This document shows, piece by piece, positions 1 to 14,057 of a DNA stretch of 64,000 nucleotides. The stretch is from Antedon mediterranea. Its lineage: Eukaryota > Echinodermata > Crinoidea > Comatulida > Antedonidae. Location of the stretch: the NCBI RefSeq assembly GCF_964355755.1, contig NC_092680.1:21863001-21927000 (forward strand), read 5' to 3'. The position numbers and the translations under genes are program-made. Within the stretch, counting starts at the first letter, position 1; each line of letters starts with the position of its first letter. The notes under the pieces were generated by a model. It did no database searches. It was not told the origin of the DNA and worked only from the letters and a program-made list of their open reading frames with translations.

Positions 1-3000
1 CGGTCCATGCCGTCTAGCTGTCATTTGACGCCATTTTAAAACGTTACTACAATTTAAGGTTTTCATAAAAAATGTAATGTAAACGTATGATTTATAGGGC
101 TATAATTACGTTATAAACGGCATGGACCGGGATGACGATACATGGGTTGGGGCAAGTAGGGTCCAGTCAATTCATAAAAATACCACTTGCCCCGGTCCAT
201 GCCGTCTAGCTATCATTTTACGCCATTTTAAAAGGTTACTACAATTTAACGTTTTTTTTAATAAAAAATGCAATATAACCGAATGATTTATAGGGCTATA
301 ATTACGTTATAAACGGCATGGACCGGGATGACGATACATGGGTTGGGGCTAGTAGGGTCCAGTCATTTCAGAAAAATACCACTTGCCCCGGTCCATGCCG
401 TCTAGCTGTCATTTTAAGCCATTTTAAAACGTTACCGGTACTACAATTTTTTTTTTTTAAATACAAAATGCAATATAACCGAATGATTTATAGGGCTATT
501 ATAATGACGTTATAAACGGCATGGACCGGGATGACGATACATGGGTTGGGGCGAGTAGGGTCCAGTCATTTCAGAAATATACCTCTTACCCCGATCCATG
601 CCGTCTAGCTGTCATTTTACGCCATTTTAAAACGTTACTACAATTTAAGGTTTTCATAAAAAATGCAATGTAAACGTATGATTTATAGGGCTATAATTAC
701 GTTATAAACGGCATGGACCGGGATGACGATACATGGGTTGGGGCAAGTAGGGTCCAGTCAATTCAGAAAAATACCACTTGCCCCGGTCCATGCCGTCTAG
801 CTATCATTTTACGCCATTTTAAAACGTTACTACAATTTAACGGTTTTTTTAAAATAAAAAATGCAATATAACCGAATGATTATAGGGCTATAATTACGTT
901 ATAAACGGCATGGACCGGGATGACGATACATGGGTTAGGGCTAGTAGGGTCCAGTCGTTTCAGAAATATACCACTTGCCCCGGTCCATGCCGTCTAGCTG
1001 CCATTTCACGCCATTTTAAAACCTTACTACAATTTAACGTTTTTATAAAAAATGCAATATAACCGGATGATATATAGGGCTATAATTACGTTATAAACGG
1101 CATAGACCGGGATGACGATACATGGGTGGGTTGGGGCGAGTAGGGTCCAGTCATTTCAGAAATATACCTCTTACCCCGATCCATGTCGTCTAGCTGTCAT
1201 TTTACGCCATTTTAAAACGTTACTACAATTTAACGTTTTTTTAAATAAAAAATGCAATATAACCGGATGAAATATAGGGCTATAATTAGGTTATAAACGG
1301 CATGGACCGGGATGACGATACATGGGTTGGGGCGAGTAAGGTCCAGTCATTTAAGAAAAATACCTCTTACCCCGGTCCATGCCGTCTAGCTGTCATTTGA
1401 CGCCATTTTAAAACGTTACTACAATTTAAGGTTTTCATAAAAAATGTAATGTAAACGTATGATTTATAGGGCTATAATTACGTTATAAACGGCATGGACC
1501 GGGATGACGATACATGGGTTGGGGCAAGTAGGGTCCAGTCAATTCATAAAAATACCACTTGCCCCGGTCCATGCCGTCTAGCTATCATTTTACGTCATTT
1601 TAAAAGGTTACTACAATTTAACGTTTTTTTTAATAAAAAAATGCAATATAACCGAATGATTTATAGGGCTATAATTACGTTATAAACGGCATGGACCGGG
1701 AATGACGATACATGGGTTGGGGCTAGTAGGGTCCAGTCATTTCAGAAAAATACCACTTGCCCCGGTCCATGCCGTCTAGCTGTCATTTTAAGCCATTTTA
1801 AAACGTTACCGGTACTACAATTTTTTTTTTAAAATACAAAATGCAATATAACCGAATGATTTATAGGGCTATTATAATGACGTTATAAACGGCATGGACC
1901 GGGATGACGATACATGGGTTGGGGCGAGTAGGGTCCAGTCATTTCAGAAATATACCTCTTACCCCGATCCATGCCGTCTAGCTGTCATTTTACGCCATTT
2001 TAAAACGTTACTACAATTTAAGATTTTCATAAAAAATGCAATGTAAACGTATGATGTATAGGGCTATAATTACGTTATAAACGGCATGGACCGGGATAAC
2101 GATACATGGGTTGGGGCGAGTAGGGTCCAGTCATTTCAGAAAAATACAACTTGCCCCGGTCCATGCCGTCTAGCTGTCATTTTACGCCATTTTAAAACGT
2201 TATTACAATTTAAGGTTTTCATAAAAAATGCAATGTAAACGTATGATTTATAGGGCTATAATTACGTTATAAACGGTATGGACCGGGATGACGATACATG
2301 GGTTGGGCTAGTAGGGTCCAGTCGTTTCAGAAAAATACCACTTGACCCGGTCCATGCCGTCTAGCGGCCATTTCACGCCATTTTAAAACGTTACTACAAT
2401 TTAACTTTTTTTATAAAAAATGCAATATAACCGGATGATATATAGGGCTATAATTACGTTATAAACGTCATGGACCGGGATGACGATGCATGGGTTTGGA
2501 CGAGTAGTGTCTAGTCATTTCGGAAAAATACCACTTGCCCCGGTCCATGCCGTCTAGCTGTCATTTTACGCAATTTTAAAACGTTACTACAATTTTACGT
2601 TTTTAAAAATAAAAAATGCAATATATATGCATGATATAATAGGGCTATAATTACGTTATAAACGGCATGGACCGGGATGACGATACATAGGTTGAGGCGA
2701 GTATGTTCGAGTGATTTTATAAAAATACCACTTGCCCCGGTCTATGCCGTCTAGCTGCCATTTTACGCCATTTTAAAATGTTACTACAATTTAACTTTTT
2801 TTTAAATAAAAAATAAAATATAAACGCATGATTTATAGGGCTATAATTACGTTATAAACGGCATGGACCGGGATGACGATACATTGATTGGGGCAAGTAG
2901 GGTCCAGTCATTTCACCCACGTATCGTCATCCCGGTCCATGCCGTTTATAACGTAATTATAGCCCTATAAATCATGCGTTTATATTGCATTTTTTTTTAA

Positions 3001-6000
3001 AGTTCAATTGTAGTAACGTTTTAAAATGGCGTAAAATGACAGCTAGACGACATGGACCAGGGCAAGTGGTATTTTTCTGAAATGACTGGACCCTACTCGC
3101 CCCAACCCATGTATCGTCATCCCGGTCCATGCCGTTTATAACGTAATTATAGCCCTATATATCTTCCGGTTATATTGCATTTTTTATAAAAAAAAAAATT
3201 AAATTGTAGTAACCTTTTAAAATGGCGTAAAATGGCAGCTAGACGGCATGGACCGGGGCAAGTGGTATTTTTCTGAAATGACTGGACCCTACTCGCCCCA
3301 ACCCATGTATCGTTATCCCGGTCCATGCCGTTTATAACGTAATTATCGCCCTATATATCATCCGGTTATATTACATTTTTTATTTAAAAAAAACGTAAAT
3401 TGTAGTAACGTTTTAAAATGGCGTAAAATGGCAGCTAGACGTCATGGACCGGGACAAGTGGTATGTTTCTGTAATGACTGGACCCTACTCGCTCCAACCC
3501 ATGTATCGTCATCCCGGTCCATGCCGTTTATAACGTAATTATAGCCCTATATATCATCCGGTTATATTGCATTTTTTATAAAAACGTTAAATTGTAGTAA
3601 GGTTTTAAAATGACGTGAAAAGGCAGCTAGACGGCATGGACCGGGTCAAGTGGTATTTTTCTAAAACTACTGGACCCTACTAGCCCCAACCCATGTATTG
3701 TCATCCCGGTCCATGCCGTTTATAACGTAATTATAGCCCTATAAATCATTCGGTTATATTGCATTTTTTATTTTAAAAAATTAAATTGTAGTACCGGTAA
3801 CGTTTTAAAATGGCGTAAAATGACAGCTAGACGGCATGGACCGGGGCAAGTGGTATTTTTCTGAAATGACTGGACCCTACTCGCTCCAACCCATGTATCG
3901 TCATCCCGGTCCATGCCGTTTATAACGTAATTATAGCCCTATATATCATCCGGTTATATTCTATTTTTCTTTAAAAAAAAACTTAAATTGTAGTAACGTT
4001 TTAAAATGGCGTAAAATGGCAGCTAGACGGCATGGACCGGGGCAAGTGGTATTTTTCTGAAACGACAGGACCCTACTAGCCCCAACTCATGTATCGTCAT
4101 CCCGGTCCATGCCGTTTATAACGTAATTATAGCCCTATATATCTTCCGGTTATATTGCATTTTTTATAAAAAAAATTAAATTGTAGTACCGGTAACGTTT
4201 TAAAATGGCGTAAAATGACAGCTAGACGGCATGGACCGGGGCAAATGGTATTTTTCTGAAATGACTGGACCCTACTCGCCCCAACCCATGTATCGTCATC
4301 CCGGTCCATGCCGTTTATAACGTAATTATAGCCCTATATATCATCCTGTTATATTGCATTTTTTATTTTAAAAAACGTTAAATTGTAGTAACGTTTTAAA
4401 ATGGCGTAAAATGACAGCTAGACGGCATGGACCGGGGCAAGTGGTATTTTTCTGAAATGACTGGACCCTACTCGCCCCAACCCATGTATCGTCATCCCGG
4501 TCCATGCCGTTTATAACGTAATTATAGCCCTATATATCATCCGGTTATATTACATTTTTTATAAAAAAAAAAAATTAAATTGTAGTAACGTTTAAAATGG
4601 CGTAAAATGACAGTTAGACGGCATAGACCGGGGCAAGTTGTATATTTCTGAAACGACTGGACCCTACTAGCCCCAACCCATCTATCGTCATCCCGGTCCA
4701 TGCCGTTTATAACGTATTTATAGCCCTATAAATCATTCAATTATATTGCATTTTTTATAAAAAAAAACGTTAAATTGTAGTAACGTTTCAAAATGGCGTA
4801 AAATGATAGCTAGACGGCATGGACCGGGGCAAGTGGTATTTTTCTGAATTGACTGGACCCTAGTTGCCCCAACCCATGTATCGTCTTCCCGGTCCATGCC
4901 GTTTATAATGTAATTATAGCCCTATATATCATCCGGTTTTATTACATTTTTTATAAAAAAAATACAATAAATTGTAGTAACGTATAAAATTGCGTAAAAT
5001 GACAGCTAGACGGCATGGACCGGGGCAAGTGGTATATTTCTGAAACGACTGGACCCTACTAGCCCCAACCCATGTATCGTCATCCCGGTCCATGCCGTTT
5101 ATAACGTAATTATAGCCCTATAAATCATTCGGTTATATTGCATTTTTTATAAAAAAAAACGTTAAATTGTAGTAACGTTTTAAAATGGCGTAAAATGATA
5201 GCTAGACGGCATGGACCGGGGCAAGTGGTATTTTTCTGAATTGACTGGACCCTACTTGCCCCAACCCATGTATCGTCTTCCCGGTCCATGCCGTTTATAA
5301 CGTAATTATAGCCCTATAAATCATACGTTTACATTGCATTTTTTATGAAAACCTTAAATTTTAGTAACGTTTTAAAATGGCGTAAAATGACAGCTAGACG
5401 GCATGGACCGGGGTAAGAGGTATTTTTCTTAAATGACTGAACCCTACTAGCCCCAACCCATGTATCGTCATCCCGGTCCATGCCGTTTATAACGTAATTA
5501 TAGCCCTATATATCATCCAGTTATATTGCAATTTTTATAAAAACGTTAAATTGTAGTAAGGTTTTAAAATGGCGTGAAATGGCAGCTAGACGGCATGAAC
5601 CGGGGCAAGTGGTATATTTCTGAAACGACTGGACCCTACTAGCCCCAACCCATGTATCGTCATCCCGGTCCATGCCGTTTATAACGTAATTATAGCCCTA
5701 TAAATCATACGTTTACATTGCATTTTTTATGAAAACCTTAAATTGTAGTAACGTTTTAAAATGGCGTAAAATGACAGCTAGATGGCATGGACCGGGGTAA
5801 GAGGTATTTTTCTGAAATGACTGGACCCTACTCGCCCCAACCCATGTATCGTCATCCCGGTCCATGCCGTTTATAACGTAATTATAGCCCTATAAATCAT
5901 TCGGTTATATTGCATTTTTTATAAAAAAAAAACGTTAAATTGTAGTAACGTTTTAAAATGGCGTAAAATGATAGCTAGACGGCATGGACCGGGGCAAGTG

Positions 6001-9000
6001 GTATTTTTCTGAATTGACTGGACCCTACTTGCTCCAACCCATGTATCGTCTTCCCGGTCCATGCCGTTTATAACGTAATTATAGCCCTATAAATCATACG
6101 TTTACATTGCATTTTTTATGAAAACCTTAAATTTTAGTAACGTTTTAAAATGGCGTAAAATGACAGCTAGACGGCATGGACCGGGGTAAGAGGTATTTTT
6201 CTTAAATGACTGGACCCTACTAGCCCCAACCCATGTATCGTCATCCCGGTCCATGCCGTTTATAACGTAATTATAGCCCTATATATCATCCAGTTATATT
6301 GCAATTTTTATAAAAACGTTAAATTGTAGTAAGGTTTTAAAATGGCGTGAAATGGCAGCTAGACGGCATGAACCGGGGCAAGTGGTATATTTTTTAAACG
6401 ACTGGACCCTACTAGCCCCAACCCATGTATCGTCATCCCGGTCCATGCCGTTTATAACGTAATTATAGCCCTATAAATCATACGTTTACATTGCATTTTT
6501 TATGAAAACCTTAAATTGTAGTAACGTTTTAAAATGGCGTAAAATGACAGCTAGATGGCATGGACCGGGGTAAGAGGTATTTTTCTGAAATGACTGGACC
6601 CTACTCGCCCCAACCCATGTATCGTCATCCCGGTCCATGCCGTTTATAACGTAATTATAGCCCTATAAATCATTGGTAATGTTGCATTTTTTATTTAAAA
6701 AAATTAAATTGTAGTACCGGTAACGTTTTAAAATGGCTTAAAATGACAGCTAGACTGGACCCTACTCGCCCCAACCCATGTTTCGTCATCCCGGTCCATG
6801 CCGCTTATAACGTAATTATAGCCCTATATATCATCCTGTTATATTGCATTTTTTATTTAAAAAAACGTTATATTGTAGTAACGTTTTAAAATGGCATAAA
6901 ATGATAGCTAGACGGCATGGACCGGGGCAAGTGGTATTTTTCTGAATTGACTGGACCCTACTTGCCCCAACCCATGTATCGTCATCCCGGTCCATGCCGT
7001 TTGTAACGTAATTATAGCCCTATAAATCATACGTTTACATTGCATTTTTTATGAAAACCTTAAATTGTGGTAACGTTTTAAAATGGCGTAAAACGCTAGC
7101 TAGACGGCATGGACCGGGGCAAGTGGTATTTTTCTGAAATGACTGGACCCAACTCGCCCCAAACTATGTATCGTAATCCCGATCCATGCCGTTTATAACG
7201 TAATTATAGCCCTATATATCATCCGGTAATATTACATTTTTTATTTAAAAAAAACTTAAATTGTAGTAATGTTTTAAAATGGCGTAAAATGGCAGCTAGA
7301 CGGCATGGACCGGGGCAATTGGTATTTTTCTGAAACGACTGGACCCTACTAGCCCCAACCCATGTATCGTCATCGCGGTCCATGCCGTTTATAACGTAAT
7401 TATAGCCCTATAAATCATACGGTTATATTGCATTTTTTATAAAAAAAAACTTAAATTGTAGTAACGTTTTAAAATGGCGTAAAATGACAGCTAGACGGCA
7501 TGGACCGGGGTAAGAGGTATTTTTCTGAAATGACTGGACCCTCCTCGCCCCAACCCATGTATCGTCATCCCGGTCCATGTCGTTTATAACGTAATTATAG
7601 CCCTATATTTCATCCGGTTATATTGCAATTTTTATAAAAACGTTAATTTGTAGTAAGGTTTTAAAATGGCGTGAAATGGCAGCTAGACGGCATGGACCGG
7701 GTCAAGTGGTATTTTTCTGAAACTACTGGACCTTACTAGCCCCAACCCATGTATCGTCATCCCGGTCCATGCCGTTTATAACGTAATTATAGCCCTATAA
7801 ATCATTCGGTTATATTGCATTTTTTATTTAAAAAAATTAAATTGTAGTACCGGTAACGTTTTAAAATGGCGTAAAATTACAGCTAGACGGCATGGACCGG
7901 GGCAAGTGGTATTTTTCTGAAATGACTGGACCCTACTCGCCCCAACCCATGTATCGTCATCCCGGTCTATGCCGTTTATAACGTAATTATAGCCCTATAT
8001 ATTATCCTGTTGTATTGCATTTTTTATTTAAAAAAACGTTAAATTGTAGTAACGTTTTAAAATGGCGTAAAATGACAGCTAGACGGCATGGACCGGGGCA
8101 AGTGGTATTTTTCTGAAACGACTGGACTCTACTAGCCCCAACCCATGTATCGTCATCCCGGTCCATGCCGTTCATAACGTAATTATAGCCCTATAAATCA
8201 TTCGGTTATATTTCATTTTTTTATAAAAAAAAAACGTTAAATTGTGGTAACGTTTTAAAATGGCGTAAAATGCTAGCTAGACGGCATGGACCGGGGCAAG
8301 TGGTATTTTTCTGAAATGACTGGACCCTACTCGCCCCAACTCATGTATCGTCATCCCGGTCCATGCCGTTTATAACGTAATTATAGCCCTATATATCATC
8401 CGGTAATATTACATTTTTCATTTAAAAAAAACTTAAATTGTAGTAACGTTTTAAAATGGCGTAAAATGGCAGCTAGACGGCATGGACCGGGGCAAGTGGT
8501 ATTTTTCTGAAACGACTGGACCCTACTAGCCCCAACCCATGTATCGTCATCCCGGTCCATGCCGTTTATAACGTAATTATAGCCCTATAAATCATACGGT
8601 TATATTGCATTTTTTATAAAAAAAAAACTTAAATTGTGGTAACGTTTTAAAATGGCGTAAAATGGCAGCTAGACGGCATGGACCGGGGCAAGTGGTATTT
8701 TTCTGAAATGACTAGATCCTACTCGCCCCAATCCATGTATCGTCATCCCGGTCCATGCCGTTTATCACGTAATTATAGCCCTATATTTCATCCGGTTATA
8801 TTGCAATTTTTATTTAAAAAAACGTTAAATTGTAGTAACGTTTTAAAATGGCGTAAAATGACAGCTAGACGGCATGGACCGGGGCAAGTGGTATTTTTCT
8901 GAAACGACTGGACCCTACTAGCCCCAACCCATGTATCGTCATCCCGGTCCATGCCGTTCATAACGTAATTATAGCCCTATAAATCATTCGGTTATATTTC

Positions 9001-11337
9001 ATTTTTTTATAAAAAAACCCCGTTAAATTGTGGTAACGTTTTAAAATGGCGTAAAATGCTAGCTAGACGGCATGGACCGGGGCAAGTGGTATTTTTCTGA
9101 AATGACTGGACCCTACTCGCCCCAACCCATGTATCTTCATCCCGGTCCATGCCGTTTATAACGTAATTATAGCCCTATATATCATCCGGTAATATTACAT
9201 TTTTCATTAAAAAAAAACTTAAATTGTAGTAACGTTTTAAAATGGCGTAAAATGGCAGCTAGACGGCATGGACCGGGGCAAGTGGTATTTTTCTGAAACG
9301 ACAGGACCATACTAGCCCCAACCCATGTATCGTCATCCCGGTCCATGCCGTTTATAACGTAATTATAGCCCTATAAATCATACGGTTATATTGCATTTTT
9401 TATAAAAAAAAAACTTAAATTGTGGTAACGTTTTAAAATGGCGTAAAATGGCAGCTAGACGGCATGGACCGGGGCAAGTGGTATTTTTCTGAAATGACTA
9501 GATCCTACTCGCCCCAATCCATGTATCGTCATCCCGGTCCATGCCGTTTATCACGTAATTATAGCCGTATATTTCATCCGGTTATATTGCAATTTTTATT
9601 TAAAAAAACGTTAAATTGTAGTAACGTTTTAAAATGGCGTAAAATGACAGCTAGACGGCATGGACCGGGGCAAGTGGTATTTTTCTGAAATGACTGGACC
9701 CAACTAGCCCCAACCCATGTATCGTCATCCCGGTCCATGCCGTTCATAACGTAATTATAGCCCTATAAATCATTCGGTTATATTTCATTTTTTTATAAAA
9801 AAAAACGTTAAATTGTGGTATCGTTTTAAAATGGCGTAAAATGCTAGCTAGACGGCATGGACCGGGGCAAGTGGTATTTTTCTGAAATGACTGGACCCTA
9901 CTCGCCCCAACCCATGTATCGTCATCCCGGTCCATGCCGTTTATAACGTAATTATAGCCCTATATATCATCCGGTAATATTACATTTTTCCTTTAAAAAA
10001 AACTTAAATTGTAGTAACGTTTTAAAATGGCGAAAAATGGCAGCTAGACGGCATGGACCGGGGCAAGTGGTATTTTTCTGAAACGACAGGACCCTACTAG
10101 CCCCAACCCATGTATCGTCATCCCGGTCCATGCCGTTTATAACGTAATTATAGCCCTATAAATCATACGGTTGTATTGCATTTTTTATAAAAAAAAAAAC
10201 TTAAATTGTGGTAACGTTTTAAAATGGCGTAAAATGGCAGCTAGACGGCATGGACCGGGGCAAGTGGTATTTTTCTGAAATGACTAGATCCTACTCGCCC
10301 CAATCCATGTATCGTCATCCCGGTCCATGCCGTTTATCACGTAATTATAGCCCTATATTTCATCCGGTTATATTGCAATTTTTATTTAAAAAAACGTTAA
10401 ATTGTAGTAACGTTTTAAAATGGCGTAAAATGACAGCTAGACGGCATGGACCGGGGCAAGTGGTATTTTTCTGAAACGACTGGACCCTACTAGCCCCAAC
10501 CCATGTATCGTCATCCCGGTCCATGCCGTTCATAACGTAATTATAGCCCTATAAATCATTCGGTTATATTTCATTTTTTTATAAAAAAAACGTTAAATTG
10601 TGGTAACGTTTTAAAATGGCGTAAAATGCTAGCTAGACGGCATGGACCGGGGCAAGTGGTATTTTTCTGAAATGACTGGACCCTTCTCGCCCCAACCCAT
10701 GTATCGTCATCCCGGTCCATGCCGTTTATAACGTAATTATAGCCCTATATATCATCCGGTAATATTACATTTTTCATTTAAAAAAAACTTAAATTGTAGT
10801 AACGTTTTAAAATGGCGTAAAATGGCAGCTAGACGGCAGGGACCGGGGCAAGTGGTATTTTTCTGAAACGACAGGACCCTACTAGCCCCAACCCATGTAT
10901 CGTCATCCCGGTCCATGCCGTTTATAACGTAATTATAGCCCTATAAATCATACGGTTATATTGCATTTTTTATTTAAAAAAAACTTAAATTGTGGTAACG
11001 TTTTAAAATGGCGTAAAATGGCAGCTAGACGGCATGGACCGGGGCAAGTGGTATTTTTCTGAAATGACTAGATCCTACTCGCCCCAATCCATGTATCGTC
11101 ATCCCGGTCCATGCCGTTTATCACGTAATTATAGCCCTATAAATCATCCGGTATATTGCATTTTTTATTTAAAAAAACATTAAATTGTAGTAAGGTTTTA
11201 AAATGGCGTAAAATGACAGCTAGACGGCATGGACCGGGGCAAGTGGTATTTTTCTGAAACGACTGGACCCTACTAGCCCCAACCCATGTATCGTCATCCC
11301 GGTCCATGCTGTTTATAACGAAGTTATAGCCCTATAA
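1..11337. repeat. Satellite array of ~196-bp monomers with an internal inversion
   Basis: About 57 tandem monomers of roughly 196 bp fill this stretch. Each monomer carries the arm CGGCATGGACCGGG and, about 65 bp further on, its reverse complement CCCGGTCCATGCCG, so every unit can form a stem. The rest of the unit is AT-rich, with a variable A/T homopolymer. Monomers run in one orientation up to about 2918 and in the opposite orientation from there to 11337. Higher-order periods are visible: a block near 8678 recurs at 9464 and 10250 (exactly 786 bp, four monomers), and the start of the window recurs near 1373 (seven monomers). Short open frames of 60-74 codons recur in it, but they simply repeat with the satellite and are not genes. 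The array probably continues to the left of the window. Confidence 0.97.
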
Positions 11338-11551
11338 ATCATAACCCTAGTTAATCTAAGCCGTAAGTATAAAATCATTTAATTAAAATATTACACATAT
11401 TGCGCCCCATACATGTGAATGTGAATGTCGAATAAGGATCCAACTTCACAAAAAAAATTGAATATCGAATAAGGAATAAGTAACCAACTTCACGCCGGTC
11501 GATAAATGGCGCTCTCGATCCCCATATTTGAGCATTATTGACGATCGAGTC
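11338..11551. other. AT-rich spacer between satellite and foldback element
   Basis: Single-copy-looking AT-rich sequence with no gene recognised. It includes two similar stretches containing 'aataagga' and 'aacttcac' (about 11430-11495). Confidence 0.5.
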
Positions 11552-13041
11552 GAGCATTCTCTACTTCTACGGAGCGCCATTTATGCCTTTATTTATTTCC
11601 GAAATAGAAATAGTACTACAACGGTAACTGGTTCAGTGGACCAAATTTAGCACCAGTGGAACACAGTGATATAAAATAGAAATAAGTCACTCATTTTAAT
11701 ATCTTTTCGTATGTTAATACACTGGGCTCAAGTGGACACAATTTGGAGCCAGTGGAGCACAGTGATATAATAGAAACAAGTCATTGAATGTTAATATCTT
11801 TTCGTATGCTACGGGGTATGCTAGTCTAGTACTGTGCTCAAGTGGACACAATTTTGCGCCAGTGGAGCACAGTGATATAAAATAGAAATAAGTCACTGAA
11901 TTTTAATATCTTTTCGTATTTTAATACACTTTACTCAATTGAACCCTATTTGGAGCCGGGGAGCACAGTGATATAAAATAGAAATAAGTCACTGAATGTT
12001 AATATCTTTTCGTATTTTAATACACTGTGCTCAAGTGGACCCAATTAGTATCCCTAAATTAGCCATATATTGAGCAAATCTGTGACAAAATTTAAAAGAA
12101 GCTAATTTCAACTGATTTTGGTAGGTATGGGTATGGACAACTACCAAAAAAAAGAAGGGAAGATATAGGGGCTGGGGAAAATCGGAGGTCAAAGTTCATT
12201 GACCGTTGCCAAATAGCTATAATAGTATGAATCATATTTCGTCACTATTTAATTTTATATTCCAATTTTATTGAAGCATATATAAAGTCGAGTTTTTTTT
12301 AAACCCAACCTAAAATTCGCCTCTGGATAGTTGAAATTTAACATTATAATTATCAATGTGATATGATAAATCTAATTGATGCCGATTTCCAGACCAATTT
12401 CGAAGCTTAGACTAATTCCGCCGCCAGGCTAGGCCATGCGCATATACGAAGTCGAGTTTTTAGACTAGAAAACCCCACCTAAAATGTTGACGTCGCATCT
12501 GGAGATAGTTAAATCATAGGTGACTATGTATATTAATAAGTATAAATAAGTGCATTTCTGGGCTCTATTTTCATTGCTCTGCCTCAACCATGGATGGGCT
12601 AGTACTGGAGACTTAATATTTAATTTAATTTTATATTTCAATTAATAGGTGCACTTTCCGGGAACAAGCTCATATTGTCCTGGTGAGTCTTATATAGTTT
12701 GTTTCATTCAAATCATGTAACACCATTTTTTCGGGCGGGAACCTACTGTATACAGCTCTTTTTTTTCAAAATTGTCTTTGCTCAGCCCCACAAGCATGGT
12801 GGGGTACTGAAGATTCTTATGTTGTTTGAAAACATAAAAGATAAATTTGAATCAATGTGAATGCCAAGATGGTTCTGTTTGTCAGTTTGTGATATGGGTA
12901 TTAAAAGTAGTGACTTTTTTTCTATTTTATATCACTGTGCTCCACTGGTGCTAAATTGGGTCCACTTGAGCAGTTACCGTTAGTACTATTTCTATTACTG
13001 AAGTTAATAAAGGCATAAATGGCGCTCCGTAGAGAATGCTC
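11552..13041. mobile_element. Non-autonomous foldback-type DNA element with subterminal tandem repeats
   Basis: Long inverted termini enclose about 1.5 kb. The left arm begins GAGCATTCTCTAC at 11552 and the right arm ends GAGAATGCTC at 13041. The arms then match, with small gaps, through GGAGCGCCATTTATGCC, an 'aatagaaatagtacta' block and a 'cagtggagcacagtgatat' block, for about 130 bp. Inside the left arm four to five copies of a ~100-bp unit (ctcaagtggacacaattt ... gatataaaatagaaataag ... aatatcttttcgtat) run from about 11640 to 12050. The middle holds two diverged copies of a block containing 'aagtcgagttttt' (about 12285 and 12448). No transposase coding is visible, so it must be moved in trans if it moves at all. 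The superfamily is not assigned because no clean target duplication was found. Confidence 0.7.
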
Positions 13042-13469
13042 CAGTCGTCAGAATGACGCTCTGATCTGAATCTTTGTTAGTTGAGAGATAGACGTACACA
13101 TATCTTTTGATACCTGGGAAGAACTTATATTATATTATTATATTAATATACTAAATACATAGCTTATACAACACACTATATTGTAATTGAAACAAAAAAT
13201 AAAAGAACACTTTCATACAATTCATGATCTTTTATTATAAAATGAATAATACAATCAGAAAATGGAGGAGACCATTAAAAGTAAAAATCACATTCTGTTT
13301 TAAACACACAACAGTGTATGTATAATAGACATATAGTTAATAGTGACTATGATTTAGATAAGCAAATACTATATTAATATATAGGTAAATTAGGCCAAAT
13401 TGAAAAAAGCAATCTTTGTTAACTAAACACAAAACAACTCTTAATATATTAAAAGTAGAGTTGTTTTTG
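13042..13469. other. AT-rich intergenic sequence
   Basis: No gene, RNA or clear repeat was recognised here. Confidence 0.4.
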
Positions 13470-13865
13470 ATATGGTTTTTTTATACAACTCATTCAATTC
13501 TGTTTATGATTGTCCTCTTGTTGCTTTGTTTAAGTTGCATATTCCAACTCGTACTCGCAGCAAGTGTTTGCTTCACGTTCCTTGTGGTCGTGTTGAATGC
13601 ACAAAACGAGGTGTTTTTCAGCGGTTACCTAACACATTTAATAGGTTACTTGTTTGGATATTGATTTATTTTATGATAGTTTAAATGTATTTAAGGGTAA
13701 AATTGTTAAATCTCTATAATGTTCCAATCTTTGTTTATGTTTTTGTTGCTTATTTGAATACATTTTTATAGTTTATTATTATGTTAGATTCAACCTGTTA
13801 GTGGCGGTTTCATCGCTGTTGGTTGACAACTGAATAAAATAAGTAAAATAAAATATTAAATCGTA
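13470..13865 (+). pseudogene. 3' remnant of a LINE (ORF2 C-terminus and tail)
   Basis: The plus-strand frame from 13472 to 13684 reads NSFNSVYDCPLVALFKLHIP, then a segment with LLHVPCGRVEC and VFQRLPNTFN. This pattern (basic/aromatic, 'VP.ARV', 'R.P..FN') resembles the extreme C-terminus of non-LTR retrotransposon reverse transcriptases. About 180 bp downstream the sequence ends in an A-rich tail of the type 'aataaaataagtaaaataaaat', as LINE 3' ends do. There is no upstream RT domain, so it is a dead, 5'-truncated copy. The LINE clade cannot be named from this fragment. Confidence 0.5.
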
Positions 13866-14057
13866 TTACCACCGTCATTCTAGATCAATTTACTACTTTT
13901 AGTATATTTTACTATTGCCATATTATTAATTATTCTAATGGAATGTCTAAAAATAAATAACAGCAGTAAAAATATTTTTTCAAATTTATATAAAAGAACA
14001 ACAACTATAGAACATGAATAATAAAGCATAATAACATAAAGCAACCATTAATGTTTC
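13866..14057. other. AT-rich spacer
   Basis: Nothing recognised. Confidence 0.3.

Noticed and set aside
8678-10474. Identical 74-codon frames spaced 786 bp apart, and other 60-74 codon frames in 1-11337
   Set aside because: They recur with the satellite's higher-order period and are broken by single substitutions in neighbouring units.
13416-13664. 82-codon hydrophobic frame overlapping the LINE remnant
   Set aside because: It is the wrong frame of a LINE C-terminal remnant; the other frame carries the recognisable motifs.
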